Shown here: one piece after another, positions 1 through 10,632 of the stretch
How the letters are laid out: the number at the start of each line of letters is the position of its first letter
How positions within the stretch are numbered: the stretch's first letter is position 1
Notes under the pieces: generated by a model
Told to the model about the DNA's origin: nothing
Seen by the model: only the letters and a program-made list of their open reading frames with translations
Database searches by the model: none
NCBI RefSeq assembly: GCF_018873765.1
Contig: NC_057923.1
Location: forward strand, 9,498,413 to 9,562,412
Direction: 5' to 3'
DNA length: 64,000 nt
Source of the DNA: Telopea speciosissima
Lineage: Eukaryota > Streptophyta > Magnoliopsida > Proteales > Proteaceae
Program-made: the position numbers and the translations under genes

Positions 1-750
1 AAGACCCGAGGGATAATATCGTATCTCATGACGAAATGTACAAAGTACTGTGCCCAGTTTTCTCGCCGTAGGGCATGGCCAAAGATTTGGTTGCCAACAA
101 GGGGAGACCCAAACGTTACACACCAAGCAGGAATACGATTTTGTTGCAGAAACAATATTGTAGCTAATATGGCGATCGGACCTCCAGATGAGTATCCTGT
201 AAATACTACTGTCCTTTTTTCATTCACAGCTCGACGCACCTGAGATTTTGAACAGATCAGAACCAGCAGGATTCGATTACTTCTTTTCCATGGATTAATT
301 AAGTGAGCCCATCAACCAAACAGACAATTCGAAAAGAAAAAAGGGGAAGAAATGAGTCAATCGTACCTCGCTGCTGAGCCGAGAATCTTTCAGTAGATCG
401 TCGAAACGGCGAACTTCGTCGCTAAGCCGCAAATCTTCCTTCAAAAGATCTCGGAATTGCTGAAAGAATTTGGCATTAACCTCTGCAACTTCATCGTTGC
501 CGATACTTCTGAGTGAAGTGAAGACTTTCAAGTCAACGGGTGTATTTCCGAAAGATTTTCCGGTGCCGGAATACCAGTCATCGAGGGTTCCAGAACCACG
601 GAAGGCGAAGATAGCATAACGCGAAGGATTATTGAAGAGGTAAAAAGATCGATTAGTTGTAGAGTTAGCTTCTATGGCTAGCGAGCTTGCTCTCTTTACC
701 AGATCAGCCTCCATTCCTATACTAACACCAACGTTTCTCTTCTCCATCAT
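1..750 (-). CDS. EDS1: EDS1-like immunity regulator, first two exons (gene runs off the window start)
   Basis: Exon 1 is 750..367 and exon 2 is 239..1, joined by a 127-bp GT-AG intron in phase 0. The start is the ATG at 750 (MMEKRNVGVSIG); further upstream the frame stays open only through a GA repeat without ATG. Exon 1 carries the N-terminal EDS1 pattern IFAFRGSGTLDDW, then SFGNTPVDL and SLRSIGNDEVAEVNAKFF. Exon 2 holds the alpha/beta-hydrolase nucleophile elbow GYSSGG (usually GHSSGG in EDS1), then CVTFGSPLVGN and FVMRYDIIPRV. Known family role: EDS1 pairs with PAD4 or SAG101 in nucleus and cytoplasm to relay TIR-type NLR immune signals; its lipase fold is not thought to act as a lipase. 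The C-terminal EP domain lies outside the window. A short internal repeat (DLLKEDLRLSDEVRR / DLLKDSRLSSEVRR) spans the exon junction. PAD4 or SAG101 are less likely on motif grounds. Confidence 0.86.
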
Positions 751-1330
751 CTCTCTCTCTCTCTCCACGTAACGTTCTTCTTCCCTGCCGGAGGACTAAA
801 TACCCCACAACGAACGCGTCTTCGAAGCTTCGACCCACCTGCAACTCTCTCTGCAAGTGGTCCATTATAAATTATTTTTTTTAAAGAAAAAAAAGACAAA
901 AAAGTTAAAAGTTTAATAATAATAAAGAAAGACTTTCTTCACCCAAACGCGACCAGGATGGATATGCTGCTCTCTGGTACTGGATTTCCTTTGTCTACAA
1001 GAACTCCATGCACTGGTAGATTGGAATATTGATAGGAATCTTGATGGGACCCACATCTTTAGATAGTGGTTAACTTCTATGTGTCATATTTGGCAATTTT
1101 GTATGCTTTTTTGTATTTTTACGAACCTAATAATGACGTAAGTACGTAGGGTCCATGTGCGACGTGTCCAGTGTACTGACCACCCTGTTGACTTTCTTCG
1201 GTGTTTCGACTCTTGCCAATGCCAATCAAAATATCTAACCGCTTTGGTCTGACACGACTCTTTGATGTTACCACGGAGATGCCCATCTTTTGAGTTAAAA
1301 TGCTATGATCACTCAAAAGCCATCAGTAAG
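751..1330. other. EDS1 upstream region, no further gene seen
   Basis: AT-rich spacer upstream of the minus-strand EDS1 start, with a CT/GA run at 751-764 in the leader. A TATA-like AT stretch lies near 862-880, but I cannot fix a transcription start. No coding or repeat structure is convincing between about 880 and 1330. Confidence 0.4.
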
Positions 1331-1338
1331 GTTTGAAT

Positions 1339-1470
1339 GGGACCGCAAGGGGTCAGCTGGTAACAGATCAACTCCTCAAATAAGAGGTCATGAGTTCAAA
1401 CCACCTTAGGGCCTATCCCCATCCCCTATCCTCTATCCCCTTATAAAAGCTCTCCAATTCCCAAAAAATA
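1339..1470 (+). mobile_element. tRNA-derived SINE with target-site duplication
   Basis: The body has a tRNA-like head (GGTCAGCTGGTAAC as A-box region, ATGAGTTCAAACC as B-box region), a C/T-rich tail and a terminal A run. The 8-bp sequence GTTTGAAT flanks it on both sides (1331-1338 and 1473-1480), the expected target-site duplication of LINE-mobilised insertion. It has no coding capacity. I do not recognise a named family. Confidence 0.72.
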
Positions 1471-1480
1471 GAGTTTGAAT

Positions 1481-1820
1481 AGACAAATAATACTGGGGAG
1501 TAAGATGAAATACATTAAGCTAGGGAGGGGGTCTCTACGCCTTTTTCCCTATGTGTGCAATCATTGGCCTCAGCGCTGGTGCAAGGACTATACGACCAAA
1601 CATCAATCTTTTGCTTTAAAGTACATTTCACAAAACAATGTTATATATGGATCGGTCCAAGCAAACAAAGTGACTAAATGTCCATTGTATTAAAAGATTC
1701 TAATTTAAAGGATGAAACATAGTCCACAAAACCTACATGGTTCTTCATCCCCATCCAATGGTTGCTCAACCTAAGTTTCGTCGTAACCACACAAGAAGAG
1801 AGAGAGAGAGATTCCCCTGA
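1481..1820. other. Spacer, nothing recognised
   Basis: No gene, RNA or clear transposon end seen. A short GA run at 1797-1811 abuts the next SINE. Confidence 0.4.
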
Positions 1821-1966
1821 GGAGGCTCCCGCCACTGCGGGGTCTGGGGAGGGTCATAATGTATGTAACCACCTCTGCTTCACGGAGAGGTTGTTTCCAG
1901 AGACTCAAACTTGTGACCACTTGGTCACAATGGAGGCACCTTACCATTGCACCAAGGTCCACCCTC
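1821..1966 (-). mobile_element. Au SINE (3'-truncated)
   Basis: On the minus strand it begins GGGTGGACCTTGGTGCAATG, carries the B-box-like CACAAGTTTGAGTCTC, and continues with CCTCCCCAGACCCCGCAGTG and GGCGGGAGCCTC. This matches the widespread angiosperm Au SINE. The usual tail after GGGAGCCTCGT is missing, so the copy is incomplete. Being non-autonomous it codes for nothing. Confidence 0.85.
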
Positions 1967-2349
1967 AAAGTGAGAATAAATGTGAGAAAAAAACAAAACC
2001 TAGTTAATCTTGGTGTAACCAAACCATGGCTTGGTGACACCAAGTTGTTGACCAGCCTCACACTTTCGAATACCACAAAACCCATATTGTATGGAAGTCG
2101 AGTTTAGAAAGGCAAAACCATCATGTTAATTTCTTGATAAGGGCTTAGTGCACTGATCAAAACCCTAAGAATAATAAAGATGGAAACAAAAAACTATTTT
2201 TTTTTATTTTTTATGTTCAAACAATTAATGTTTTACAGTTATGTGATTCATTATCATGGTTGAACTCTATAAGCAATCTTTGTGGGACACAGGGAAGCTG
2301 TAGGATAATAGGTAGAAGGAAGTACAATTACATCAAATTATGATATTAA
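1967..2349. other. Spacer, nothing recognised
   Basis: AT-rich sequence with no supportable gene or element boundary. Confidence 0.4.
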
Positions 2350-2354
2350 ATTAA

Positions 2355-2515
2355 GGGAGAAAGAATTGTGTGTGGTCCATGCGCCTAAACACAGGGGCCA
2401 CACTCCCATGGAAAGACAGAAATTGCTGAGGACGCGGCGGTCATTAGTGCACCCTTGTGTCTGGACGCAAGGGTCACCCACGCACTGCACACGACCAGGT
2501 AGTATCCTCTTTCCC
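2355..2515. mobile_element. Small TIR element (MITE) flanked by TTAA
   Basis: The ends read GGGAGAAAGAAT on the left and, reverse-complemented, GGGAAAGAGGAT on the right, with TTAA directly outside both ends (2351-2354 and 2516-2519). The interior is GC-richer than its surroundings. Similar left ends occur near 45378 and 52263, suggesting a family in this genome. Confidence 0.55.
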
Positions 2516-2522
2516 TTAATTA

Positions 2523-2939
2523 AACATTTGTTTTTTTAATTAATTTATTGTCACCGACTTTTTTTCCCAAATAAAATGTTGAAGAATAATGACCAAAGCT
2601 TCTAATATGTATGGACAATGTGGCACCACATTAGCACATTTCATGACAACTACTTGTGTCACATTTAAATGTTTTCCTCCATATTCCATCGTGGAGATCG
2701 TATGACATGAACAGAGGTTGTATGTTAGGAAGGTCACTTGAGAAAGACATGTGGGAGAATGAAGAGACCGGGGAGTCCATAAGAATAGGTGAGGAATACA
2801 AAAGTGTTCATTCCTCTCGACATCGCAGCTTTGCTCAGAGTAATGATACCTACGTTGGTGCACTCCACAGCCACCATAGCAGCAAATGACACTATATTCC
2901 CTCAAACAACAAAACATAAGTAACCAGAATTCAGAAACA
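2523..2939. other. Spacer, nothing recognised
   Basis: No reading frame here resembles a known protein, and no repeat end is clear. Confidence 0.35.
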
Positions 2940-3210
2940 TCACATTCGATGCAATAGCAGGTTCAACACTATTTCATAATTAGGTCTTGATAATAGAATT
3001 TTTACACATACACTCATCATAGGCTGTAAGTGTAGTAGGATCCTTTGGATCACGGTCAGGAGGATCATCAATAAGGTATTTGAGTTTACCTTTAGCATGA
3101 ATGTAAGCTTGCACTGCTTGAGCCCATAAGAGATAATTTGAAACATCGGAAAGCTTAATAGTAGTAATCTGAACTTTGACATTGTCCGTAGGTGGTTTAT
3201 GATCAGCCAT
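2940..3210 (-). mobile_element. Copia gag fragment (fossil)
   Basis: A minus-strand frame starting at 3210 begins MADHKPPTDNVKVQITTIKL and continues SNYLLWAQAVQAYIHAKGKL, the N-terminal pattern of plant Copia gag proteins (UBN2/retrotran_gag type). Only the first quarter of a gag is present, and no LTR pair or pol region is attached. It is a broken, isolated scrap of an old element; sequence up to about 3780 may be its leader. Confidence 0.65.
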
Positions 3211-3778
3211 AATGAAGGTTGTGATTAATCACAAGTAACAGCAATAGTAGTAATGTATCTAGGGTTGTAAAACCCAATGCCAAGAATTTCGAATCAACAA
3301 AACATAAGTAATAACTGGGATCAGGAACAGAACCATATTAGGGTTTTAAATAACCCCAAATCAACAGGTATTGATGGAATGGTTGCAGTAGGTATCGATT
3401 GAATGATTGAGATTCCAATTCTCAACAAGACTCAGCAGCAGTAGTAAGTGGTTCTAAAATAGAACCAGTTTAGGGTGGGTTTAAAAACAACCCAAAACCA
3501 ATGGCAGCAAGGGTAAATAAGGGTTTTAATAACCCCATTCCAATAGACTGAAGAAGTAGGTGTAGACATTAAATTTTATCAACACTCCTGACGGTGATGA
3601 CAAACGGGACACAAATGGAAAATATCGTACCTATAGCCCTTGAAAAACCCAAAGAAAGAAACCTAATAGACCCAAAGAAGCCCAAAAGCCCATTTTGAGC
3701 CAAAAAGCATCGGATGGAGTCACATCCTAGGCACGGCGCTGTGGAAAGCCTTCCACGGCACCGTGATACGCTTCCACG
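3211..3778. other. Possible 5' leader of the Copia fragment, otherwise unassigned
   Basis: Repeats of an 'aaccagtt..gggtttaaaaaa' character and a GC-rich block near 3730-3780 are seen, but no primer-binding site or LTR end could be fixed. Confidence 0.3.
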
Positions 3779-3800
3779 GCACTACAAGAAATTTCTACAC
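3779..3800 (+). repeat. Lone CACTA-type terminal motif
   Basis: CACTACAAGAAATTTCTACA at 3779 matches the canonical outer end of CACTA (En/Spm) transposons. I could not find the partner end facing it, so this may be a truncated element or chance. Confidence 0.35.
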
Positions 3801-4128
3801 CGCCAGTGGAGGGTACGATACAAATGCTCACCGAAAGGTAAAGCTATACATTCAAACATTCTTTATATCTTTTCAGTGCTACTTATGTGAGGACACTTCA
3901 ATTCTTAAAATTTAATAATGGCATATTCATTACGTGCAAACCAACATACCAATACTTCTTGTGTGCAATCAATATTTTGCTTCTTTTTTTTTTTTTGGGT
4001 AAAATATTTTGCTTTTTTCAATTAGTAAGTATGTGCCACCTAAATCATTCCACACCCCCCCCCCCCCCATACATCAGGTAAATGCATTCTTTTTATATTA
4101 CACAGTTAACGACAAACTTTTCTTTTGA
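3801..4128. other. Spacer with homopolymer runs
   Basis: Contains T-rich runs and a C run near 4056-4067. No gene seen. Confidence 0.35.
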
Positions 4129-4756
4129 CTAGAACAAACGGTCCCCAAAAGATCCAATGTATCTTTGGCTTGCCATTTTTCTCTCTCCAAAAGAAATTAG
4201 ATTCAACTTGACACATATGCTTATATTATAATAAGATGCTAGGAGTTTGAAATGCATACAAGCATAATTTGATATGAAAAAAACAACAGACTTTAACAAG
4301 ACTTCCTTACCTGCATGAGACAGAAGTTTGGATTTCCAGGATTGTAATTTGTTGTCCACCTTGATTGTAATGTCTTGGAAGAGTAAGGACTTCGAAACTC
4401 CAAATTCATTTGGGAAGCCCAAATATTTTTTAGGTCCAGAACCATAAAAAAACACCAAGTATTCTTGAGAACCACCTCTTCGATTTAGCATGAGTATTTG
4501 GAGAAAATGTTAGACATGATTTTTGAAGATTGATTGCTTGTCCTGAAGCCCGGTAGTAAAGAAAAAGACAATCCTTGAGTGTACAAATTTCCTCCAATCT
4601 AACTTCAGAAAATATAAGGCTGCCATCGATAAATAATGAATGAGAGATTGGTAAAGCCCGATTTCTAACTTTAACCACATGAATATCACCATTGACTTTG
4701 ATGTTCCATGGGATTACAACTTTTTTTTTTTGGTAAAACATGGGATTACAACTCAA
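4129..4756 (-). mobile_element. LINE reverse-transcriptase fragment (broken)
   Basis: Two overlapping minus-strand frames give plant L1-type RT matches. 4756-4430 reads PISHSLFIDGSLIFSEVR, where functional LINEs have FADDSL, then FLYYRASGQAINLQKSCLTF. 4491-4129 reads KKYLGFPNEFGVSKSLLFQD, then WKSKLLSHAGKEVLLKSVV. The frame shifts between them, the catalytic aspartate pair is changed to IDG, and the endonuclease and 3' parts are absent. Confidence 0.8.
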
Positions 4757-5549
4757 AGCATGTGAATTAACAAGTTATAATCATATTTGTTTTTTTAACT
4801 TTTTATTTCATACAATAAAGTATTTAATGCAATTTTTTCAATAGGGATAAATCTATCATTTCACATAGGAATTACATTAAATAACTTTAAATGTTTTTTA
4901 AAACCTTGTTTTACCCCTACATTAAATAATTTTTAGAAATACGACAATGAGCAAACAAGTTGCAATCTTGTTATATCGAACCTTCTTTTTTTTTTGGTAA
5001 GAGTTATATTGAACCTTGGTTACAACAAGATTTTCCATTATATTTTTGGTTAAATTACATCTACTATAACTTTGTCCAAGGTGGCTAATGTTTCAAAGAT
5101 CATGTTTGAGGTACCTCAGGTTTTGTAAATGTTATTTTTGAAGTATTTTTTCTTTCTATATTTTTAATTTGGACACAGATTTTCTCTATCGCCCGATGAA
5201 CGTTCAACCATCATACTGGGGTTCACAAATCCCCATAAAATATTAGTATATTTCTCAAAATATCCTCCCAATACCCGTGTACATTTGAATATGCCTCAAT
5301 GAATGGGAATCCATTCACCACAACTGAAGAGTCAAAAAATTGTTTGATATTTTCTCCAACAAATCTTCCGCAACACTCAATGTGGCTGATCGACAAATAT
5401 GTCAAAATCTGGCAACACATATTTTCCGCCCCATTCTTGTTCCTCACATCGTTTATCTCTTCAAACGCATTGTGGCAGTAGCAAACTCTGACATTGTAAT
5501 GGCCATTGTCATCAAACTTGCACTTTTGACCTTACTAATAACTAAGAGT
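4757..5549. other. Spacer, nothing recognised
   Basis: AT-rich with T runs at about 4722 and 4984. The frames in 5223-5480 resemble no protein I know. Confidence 0.35.
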
Positions 5550-5574
5550 TGTTTTGGTATGATCCTTATTTTAA

Positions 5575-7240
5575 GGAAAATTTATGAATACCCCTGTGGT
5601 TTGGATTTATTATCGATGCATCTATCTTTTTTCAGTATTTACACGTATTTCCCTTATTTTTCAAAATAATTGATTAGTTAATCCAGTCCGTTAACTTGCG
5701 ACAAAAAACGTTAGAATTTTTACAATATTGACCATATTGCCCTTCTTGCTAAGATTAGGTATTTTACTATTTTTACATGTCCTTGATAGGGTAGAATGAC
5801 ATTCTTGCCCTCATCTTCTTCTTCTTCTTCCTGGTCCTCACCCTCCTCTTCTTCTTCCTGGTTCTCACCCTGCTTTTCTAAATCCTAACCCAGAGCTAAC
5901 CAGGAAATATTTTCGCTTATGATTTTCTTTGGCTACCGATTTCCATAGCCGAATAAAAGGCAAACATTAAAGCTGCTTTCGGAATCCCACTCTGATTTTT
6001 TTTTCTTTCTTCTTTGATTCTAATAACGTGGGTTTTTTTTTTTCAAATTTTGGTTGTGACCAGGATTGGGGTAGTGCAAGGCAATCGATAAAAAAGTCAT
6101 GATAAATTAAGGAAGAAGTCCCAATCATTCGATCTTACTTTCTTTTTCCCCTCTCCATTGTTCTGTTTTCATGGGTTGTATATTGATTTTGTGTTTGTGT
6201 TCAGGTGAACCCAATAGTTGGAATGGGGAGCAATGATTTAAGTCCCCACTGCGGTTGAAGCCAATGTTGAATGCAAATTGTTAGAATCGCGAATGCAATA
6301 TGTATTGCTTGGATTGTATGGGAAATGCCCTTTGTTCTTACTGTTTGATCAATCATAAAGACCATCGCGTTGTTCAGGTTTTGTTTTCCCTTTGATCTTA
6401 AAGATGATCGATCGGTGGTGCTTGGTCCAGAAATACATAGACATATCAGCCATTTAGACCTACGTTATCAACAGTGCCAAAATCATCTTCCTCAACAAGC
6501 GGCCACAGCCAAGGCCCAGAAAGGTCGTTACCAATACCTGTGAGATTTGTGGCCGAAGCTTTCTGGACTCCTTCAAGTTTTGCTCACTGGGTTGAGAAGT
6601 CATCTTCTAATCCTATGTTGTAACCACTTCACCCCTCCTCTTCTTCTTGATTCTCTAACCTACTTCTTGTTCATCTTTTTTACGAAACTCCATTACTTTT
6701 TAGTTGAGCGTGGGCATTGGAGCTTTCTCGTCTCAGCCAAAATTCATATTTTTTTCTAGCTTTTTTACGGATTCCATTATTTCCTGGTTGAGTGTGGGCA
6801 TTGAAGCTTCTCTGTCTCACGCCAAATGTCTTCAATTAATTTCGCTTTTGGAACCCAAATCATCAATTAATTTTGCTTCAATTAAAATCCCATTCCAATT
6901 AGATGGCAGCACTGGATCAGAAGAGGAGGGTGAGAACCAGGAAAAGAAGAAGAAGAAGATGAGGTAAATAAGAAATTTGATTTTGGTGTTACCTCTCGAG
7001 GAATTTCCGTCGATCCACCGCCTCCTCCCGCTGAACCTCTGCCGATAGGGAAGAAGAAGAAAGAAGTAGAGGACATTATTGTCATTTACACACCTACCGT
7101 TTGTGACTAACAGTAACAATTAACGGCTTGGACTAATTTATCAATTAATATGAAAAGTAGGGGAGGTATGTGTAAGTCCTGCGTACAGATGGATGCATCG
7201 ATAATAAGTTCATACCTCAGGGGGTATTTGTAAATTTTCC
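5575..7240 (+). mobile_element. Pack-MULE (Mutator-like) with captured PLATZ gene piece
   Basis: Terminal inverted repeats start GGAAAATTTATGAATACCCC on the left and GGAAAATTTACAAATACCCC on the right (reverse complement); similarity continues inward for about 300 bp with gaps, including mirrored runs of TTCTTC and CCTGGTCCTCACCC. An exact 9-bp direct repeat TTATTTTAA lies outside both ends (5566-5574 and 7241-7249), the length typical of Mutator-like elements. No transposase is present. The centre carries exon pieces of a host PLATZ gene, so this is a non-autonomous Pack-MULE. Confidence 0.82.
6251..6595 (+). pseudogene. Captured PLATZ zinc-binding transcription factor fragment
   Basis: Translating 6290-6378 in the right frame gives [20 protein letters not shown] and [10 protein letters not shown], the Cys/His core of PLATZ proteins. 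After about 50 bp, 6434-6595 gives [29 protein letters not shown] and then [20 protein letters not shown], the following PLATZ segments in the right order. Between the pieces the exons are joined through a shortened intron remnant and a deletion, with in-frame stops at the start of the fragment. PLATZ proteins are plant zinc-dependent DNA-binding repressors. This copy cannot make one and sits inside the MULE at 5575-7240. Confidence 0.82.
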
Positions 7241-7460
7241 TTATTTTAATTTCATAGAGTAATTTCAATTCCAAAAATTGTTTGGTTTGATTTTTACACT
7301 TTATTTCAGTGAAACAGAAATCAAATAAAAATCTATTTTAGTTTTGGGTGTTCTTTAATAAGCACGTGTTGGAATGTCCAGATTCTAAGGGGTAGAGTAA
7401 AATAAAAAACAGTTAAAACAAAAGAGTAAAATAAAAAAAGGAAATTGGAGAAGCCATTTA

Positions 7461-7673
7461 CTGAATCGACATCCTCTACTTCTGTTTGCTCCTACTTTCA
7501 TGTGCGCCCTCCAAACAGACAATGAGACACGCAAAGACCACCTTACCCTCGCTCGGGCAAGGTGCTTGGATAGGGGTAAGGCGGTCTTTGCGTGTCCCGT
7601 TGTGTGTAGGGCGCACACAAAAATAGGGGCAGACGGAAGTAGAGGATCCGGACTCCCATTTACTCCGCTGCGA
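7461..7673. mobile_element. Fold-back MITE
   Basis: Nearly the whole stretch is one imperfect palindrome. The left arm has CATCCTCTACTTCTGTTTGC and GAGACACGCAAAGACCACCT; the right arm read in reverse has GATCCTCTACTTCCGTCTGC and GGGACACGCAAAGACCGCCT. No transposase; the target-site duplication was not resolved. Confidence 0.6.
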
Positions 7674-8225
7674 ATCTACGTTCGTCTTTTGTTGAAGTGG
7701 GAAGTGAGCGATTACTGCAACTGCTGAAGCAGACCGCCGATGGGTATGATAATTATCCAACTTTATCAATTTCGATTCATTCCCTTCTCTGAGAACTGCT
7801 CCGTTAGAACCTTTATGTACGTAGAACCCTTCCTGCCTCACACATGAGTAGGCCATTCAAAGCCTTCTATATGCTTGATCTGTTATTGAGAACCTTTTCC
7901 CTGTTCTCTAGGTTGAAGGCCATCAAGGGTCATTTGATCAGACAAAGAAGAGATTTTGGAACGAACTGAGAGAACAGACTTCTACTTTTGAAATTGTTTG
8001 CAGGTTTGGATTTCCACAACTCTTGTCAGACTGATATGGAGTCTTTTTTGATATAGTTTGAGCATTCAGAGCTTTGGCTTCTGTTTAATATCTTCCCTTT
8101 CTTTTGGTCCAATAAAACTCTTGCCTTTTCTTTTAAACATTAAAGAAAATGGAATCTGACAGAAAATTGAACAAGAGAGGAAGGAGATGGATGAAGGGTG
8201 TATTTCATAGCCCACCTCGAATTTG

Positions 8226-8388
8226 GATCGTCTACGGCCTGCCTGACCATAGCAGTCATAGTAGCGCCCTAATGAGACGCGGTACAATGACCGCCTTACC
8301 TGAGCAGGGGTAAAACGATCATTGCACCGTGCTTCATTAGTGGGCTGCTATGGCTGCTACGGGCAGCGGGCCGTAAACGATCCTGATC
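8226..8388. mobile_element. Fold-back MITE
   Basis: Arms of about 75 bp: the left arm begins GGATCGTCTACGGCCTGCC and the right arm read in reverse begins GGATCGTTTACGGCCCGCTG, with shared AATGACCGCC / AATGATCG inner parts. GC-rich against its AT-rich surroundings. Confidence 0.6.
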
Positions 8389-8508
8389 TGCCCACCTCAC
8401 TCATTGTAATTATTCTCAAAAATTGAATTACCAAAATATATATTTGTTGACTATTTCATGAAATTAATCTGAAATTGAAATCAAAATCATACCAAATCAG
8501 CACAGTGG

Positions 8509-9138
8509 TGACCTAAGATTTAGGTAGGGCATCTAGTGTTGCTGCCATCCTCGCATTTGAAGCTGGTTTCTTGACAATTGACATTGAAACTTGATAGAAG
8601 CTCAGACAGATTTGTGAGGTATTTGCTTCACTACTTTTATCGTTGCCTTGTACCTTTCTCCTGTTCTCTAGGAATAACTTACGTAAAGTCAATAGGTCCA
8701 TGGAGTTTCATTTTTCCCCCCTCTTTTTAACTTATCATGATTTGCATTGTTTTTTCCAGCTTCGTCGTCGGTGGATTTAACGTTTAAAACAAGTTTGTTG
8801 CAATCATGGAATGTTGAGTTCAGAATAGTTTACTGGTTTCATTTTACATTGTTCAGTTGATTTTTGTTGCGCTAAGGTTGTTCAAAGTGTTACAATTATA
8901 GAGTGTTTAAGTATTTAACTTGGTCAATTTACATACTTTTGTTGTTTGATGTGCATAGGAAATGTTTGAAGAAAATAGCACACTTATGGTCTGCATGATA
9001 ACACTTATATTTTTGAGTCATGTTTCTATTCCAAAACTGACTTTTCGTATTTATTTTATTGAGCCAAATTTTGCAAAAAAAACATGTTTAGTAACTCATA
9101 ATAATTTCTATTTATTGGCCAGAAAAGAAACAGAAACA
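8509..9138. other. Spacer, nothing recognised
   Basis: AT-rich. No gene. The target site of the solo LTR is at its right edge. Confidence 0.35.
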
Positions 9139-9756
9139 TATTTTGTTAAATCCGTGCCCAAAACCCGGTTTAAAACTCGGTCTGACCACCGGTCTGGTTT
9201 GAACCTTTTATGTAGAACCGGGAGCGAGTACGCTCGTGAACTGTGGACCATGATACTCAAGCCATCCCACAAGATTGTTGACCGTGACTCTAGAGAAGTC
9301 GCGAGGATAGGTACATCGGCAGAGATAGGGGAAAGTTTGTCTTCGAGGTGCATTCCTAGCATTTCCTTATTTCGAGGATCCGCTTGACCCTCGCGTGTAC
9401 CCGCTCCCACTTATAGATGATTGGGAGTAAGTTAATATCCTAATAACTCATGAGTATAAATACTAGAATGGGCTTAGGACCTGATGTTCCTTCTAATCAT
9501 TATGGGCTAGTAGTATAATGGGCCCAATAACTTAAAATGGACCTAAAGACCTAAGACAACCAAACATGACTTAAGACTAAAGTGAGGTAAATAGGGTCAA
9601 TCCACTATTCACCTCACAATAGAAAACCTAAATCGTGGAGAGGAAAGGAGAGAAGGAAAGAAAGAAGAAGAAGAAGAAGGAAGAAGGAACGAAAGAATAA
9701 GAAGAAGAAGGAAGAGAGGTGGAACCCAAGCTTACTCTCCTACATTGGTGAGCATC

Positions 9757-9781
9757 TCTCTCTCTCTCTCTCTCTCTCTCA
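9757..9781. repeat. (TC)n microsatellite
   Basis: About twelve TC units, inside the solo LTR. Confidence 0.9.
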
Positions 9782-10269
9782 CTTCCTAATTTATAGACCT
9801 AGGGTTTGGACTTATGAGCCATGAGTGCTTCATCTACCCTAATGGAAAGGCCATTAATGGCTAATCTTTGAAACTTAGTTATAAAGACACCTAATCCTAC
9901 CTTGAACCCCCTTTCACCCTTTCTCCATTTATGAACCCTAAGTTGGGGATTCACCTCCATTTATGGGTTTCACCAACCCTCATGGAAGACCATAGAGGTG
10001 TGGTTTGTGGGTTGTTAAATAACATTGATTAAAGCCCCTTTCAAAACCCCAATACCCAAACCCATGAGTTTTCTTTCCATATGTATTTTAATGGAGAAAA
10101 ACCTAATCGATCATGGGGTTTACAAACCCATGTTGGGTGTGTGCTATGGCACCTTGGTTGGAGTTGTTCTCGTGGCCAAAGAGACCCCTAAAAACCCCTA
10201 AGAATACCCCATTTTAGCCCAAGACTTTGGGGTCGCAAAACCATTCTCGGAATGGCATGAACAAAGAAG

Positions 10270-10632
10270 ATCGCACGTGGACAGGCACATGCAAGTGCTA
10301 CCCTCGAGAAACTAGATTCTGCGGTGGGAAGTCCGAGAGGGACAGTACATGGACAGCACATGTAAGTGCCGCCCGAGAAAGATCTCGCGGTGGAGGTCCG
10401 AGAGGGAAAGGCACATGGACAGCACATGCAAGTGCACTCCCGAGAAAGATCAGGTGGGAGGTCCGAGAGGGACAGCACATGCAAGTGCTCCCCCGAGAAC
10501 CTAGATCTCGCGGTGGGAAAGTCCGAGAGGGACAGCACATGGATAGGCACATGCAAGTGCCGCCCCCGAGAACCTAGATCTCTGCAGGTGGGAAAGTCCG
10601 AGAGGGAGTGCACATGGACAGCACATGATATA
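10270..10632 (+). repeat. Minisatellite inside the solo LTR, ~65-75-bp units
   Basis: Five to six diverged tandem copies share the blocks GTCCGAGAGGGA, CACATGGACAGCACATG, CAAGTGC and CCCGAGAA, followed by AGATCTCGCGGTGGG. Units vary in length by small gaps. The array is GC-rich and lies wholly within the LTR. Confidence 0.8.

Larger units (their letters stand above)
5550..8508. mobile_element. Old Tourist-like element split by a later MULE
   Basis: The left edge reads GTTTTGGTATGATCC and the right edge, reverse-complemented, CTGATTTGGTATGATTTTG. Both resemble the terminal inverted repeat of the Tourist-like element at 59733 (TTTGGTATGATTTC). Removing the 5575-7240 MULE and one copy of its 9-bp duplication restores a continuous arm. 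The remaining right part (7250-8508) carries two further fold-back elements. End positions are approximate and no TSD was found. Confidence 0.45.

Noticed and set aside
1339-1470. tRNA gene
   Set aside because: The box motifs sit in a sequence that cannot fold as a full cloverleaf and ends in a SINE tail with a target-site duplication.
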